This document shows, one piece after another, positions 14,700-15,017 of a DNA stretch of 15,017 nt. Below the pieces are notes generated by a model that was not told where the DNA came from, did no database searches, and saw nothing but the letters and a program-made list of their open reading frames with translations. Numbering within the stretch: position 1 is the stretch's first letter; each line of letters opens with the position of its first letter. The position numbers and the translations under genes were made by a program. Source of the stretch: Entrophospora sp. SA101 (lineage: Eukaryota; Glomeromycota; Glomeromycetes; Entrophosporales; Entrophosporaceae); assembly GCA_958430865.1 (NCBI GenBank), contig CAUDNR010004492.1:15031-30047 (forward strand). Direction: 5' to 3'.

Positions 14700-15017
14700 A
14701 GCATACAGAGATCAGGCCTTAAGCACTTGCACTCAAGTACTTCCCTGTAGACTGCCTCCAAGCATCTGACACAGGACATATTGGCCACATGCCAGTAGGT
14801 ATACATAATGCATTCTAACAACTAGCATGCAGGAATCAGTCCTTGAACACGTTCTCAAGTACCATCTTGCAGACTAGCATCAAACATCTAATGCAGGACG
14901 TATTGGCCATACGCTAGTAGGAATGCACGCAACTGATAGCATATGGTGCCAATCATCTATAGACATCAAATGCTGCGCCATTTGGTGAAATTTTTTCATG
15001 AGAATCATTCCTTTTAT
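14700..15017. repeat. Imperfect tandem repeat, unit about 115-125 bp
   Basis: Unit A starts at 14700 (AGCATACAGAGATCAGGCCT), unit B at 14824 (AGCATGCAGGAATCAGTCCT) and a third, more diverged and possibly partial unit at 14938 (AGCATATGGTGCCAATCATC). A and B share CTCAAGTAC, GCAGACT/GTAGACT, CATCTGA/CATCTAA, then CAGGAC followed by TATTGGCCA, and AGTAGG. The GC content is clearly higher than the rest of the window and there are no long A/T runs. The open frame on the minus strand (14636-14821) is Cys-rich only as a by-product of the repeat and is not a gene. Confidence 0.75.

Noticed and set aside
14636..14821. 61-codon Cys-rich minus frame
   Set aside because: Falls in the tandem repeat; the next unit does not keep the frame open in the same way.
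1..15017. tRNA, rRNA and CRISPR arrays
   Set aside because: No cloverleaf with a convincing T-loop, no rRNA-like stretch and no regularly spaced repeat-spacer pattern was seen by eye; the 362-510 array has no unique spacers.

Overview
The window looks like accessory nuclear DNA of an arbuscular mycorrhizal fungus, most likely Rhizophagus or a close relative. This is inferred from very AT-rich sequence with long homopolymers, short GT-AG introns, and families I know as expanded in that genus: a coiled-coil family opening MGNTKSELDLLKQEN, F-box proteins, Uma2-type nuclease domains, BED/hAT and Tigger transposon pieces, Crypton-like recombinases and PIF1-like helicase fragments. No database search was possible. 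Many frames here are broken, several at homopolymers, so real decay and assembly indels must be separated before calling individual pseudogenes.

Left part (1-4,880). A hAT-like fragment (BED-finger stub, hairpin, TAGTCAACTAAA array, terminal motif ending at 538) abuts a minus-strand Crypton-type tyrosine recombinase remnant (586-1291). Upstream of that, on the same strand, lies a frameshifted coiled-coil gene (1557-2140). A 90-bp hAT-like mini-element (2676-2765) is followed by a decayed minus-strand gene (2793-3588) combining a Uma2 nuclease domain with a C-terminal C2H2 zinc finger. A second minus-strand pseudogene of unknown family lies at 4497-4878.

Middle (4,880-9,130). An AT-rich intergenic stretch with a 9-bp minisatellite and a telobox-like motif leads to a plus-strand F-box pseudogene whose expected ATG is ATA (6011-6965). 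Then comes the one clearly intact gene: a five-exon TMBIM/Bax-inhibitor-1-like membrane protein of 274 aa (7147-8350) with a polyadenylation signal. The following 600 bases carry an ambiguous coding-like frame with several in-frame stops.

Right part (9,470-15,017). A minus-strand retroelement-like block holds a zinc-knuckle (CCHC) Gag-like ORF and a second ORF with an acidic serine-rich tail. It is preceded by a leader with short repeats and adjoins a PIF1-like helicase fragment cut before its last helicase motif. A Tigger/pogo transposase tail with its terminal inverted repeat ends at 12066. A seven-exon minus-strand gene (12477-14602, about 568 aa) encodes an expanded-family protein with a conserved E-V-S-G-G-P-E core. 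Its exons splice almost perfectly but carry two single-base frame problems. The window closes in an imperfect tandem repeat of about 115-125 bp.

Overall, one housekeeping-type gene and one nearly intact family gene sit among decaying mobile DNA and multigene-family relics. No operon-like cooperation between genes is evident.
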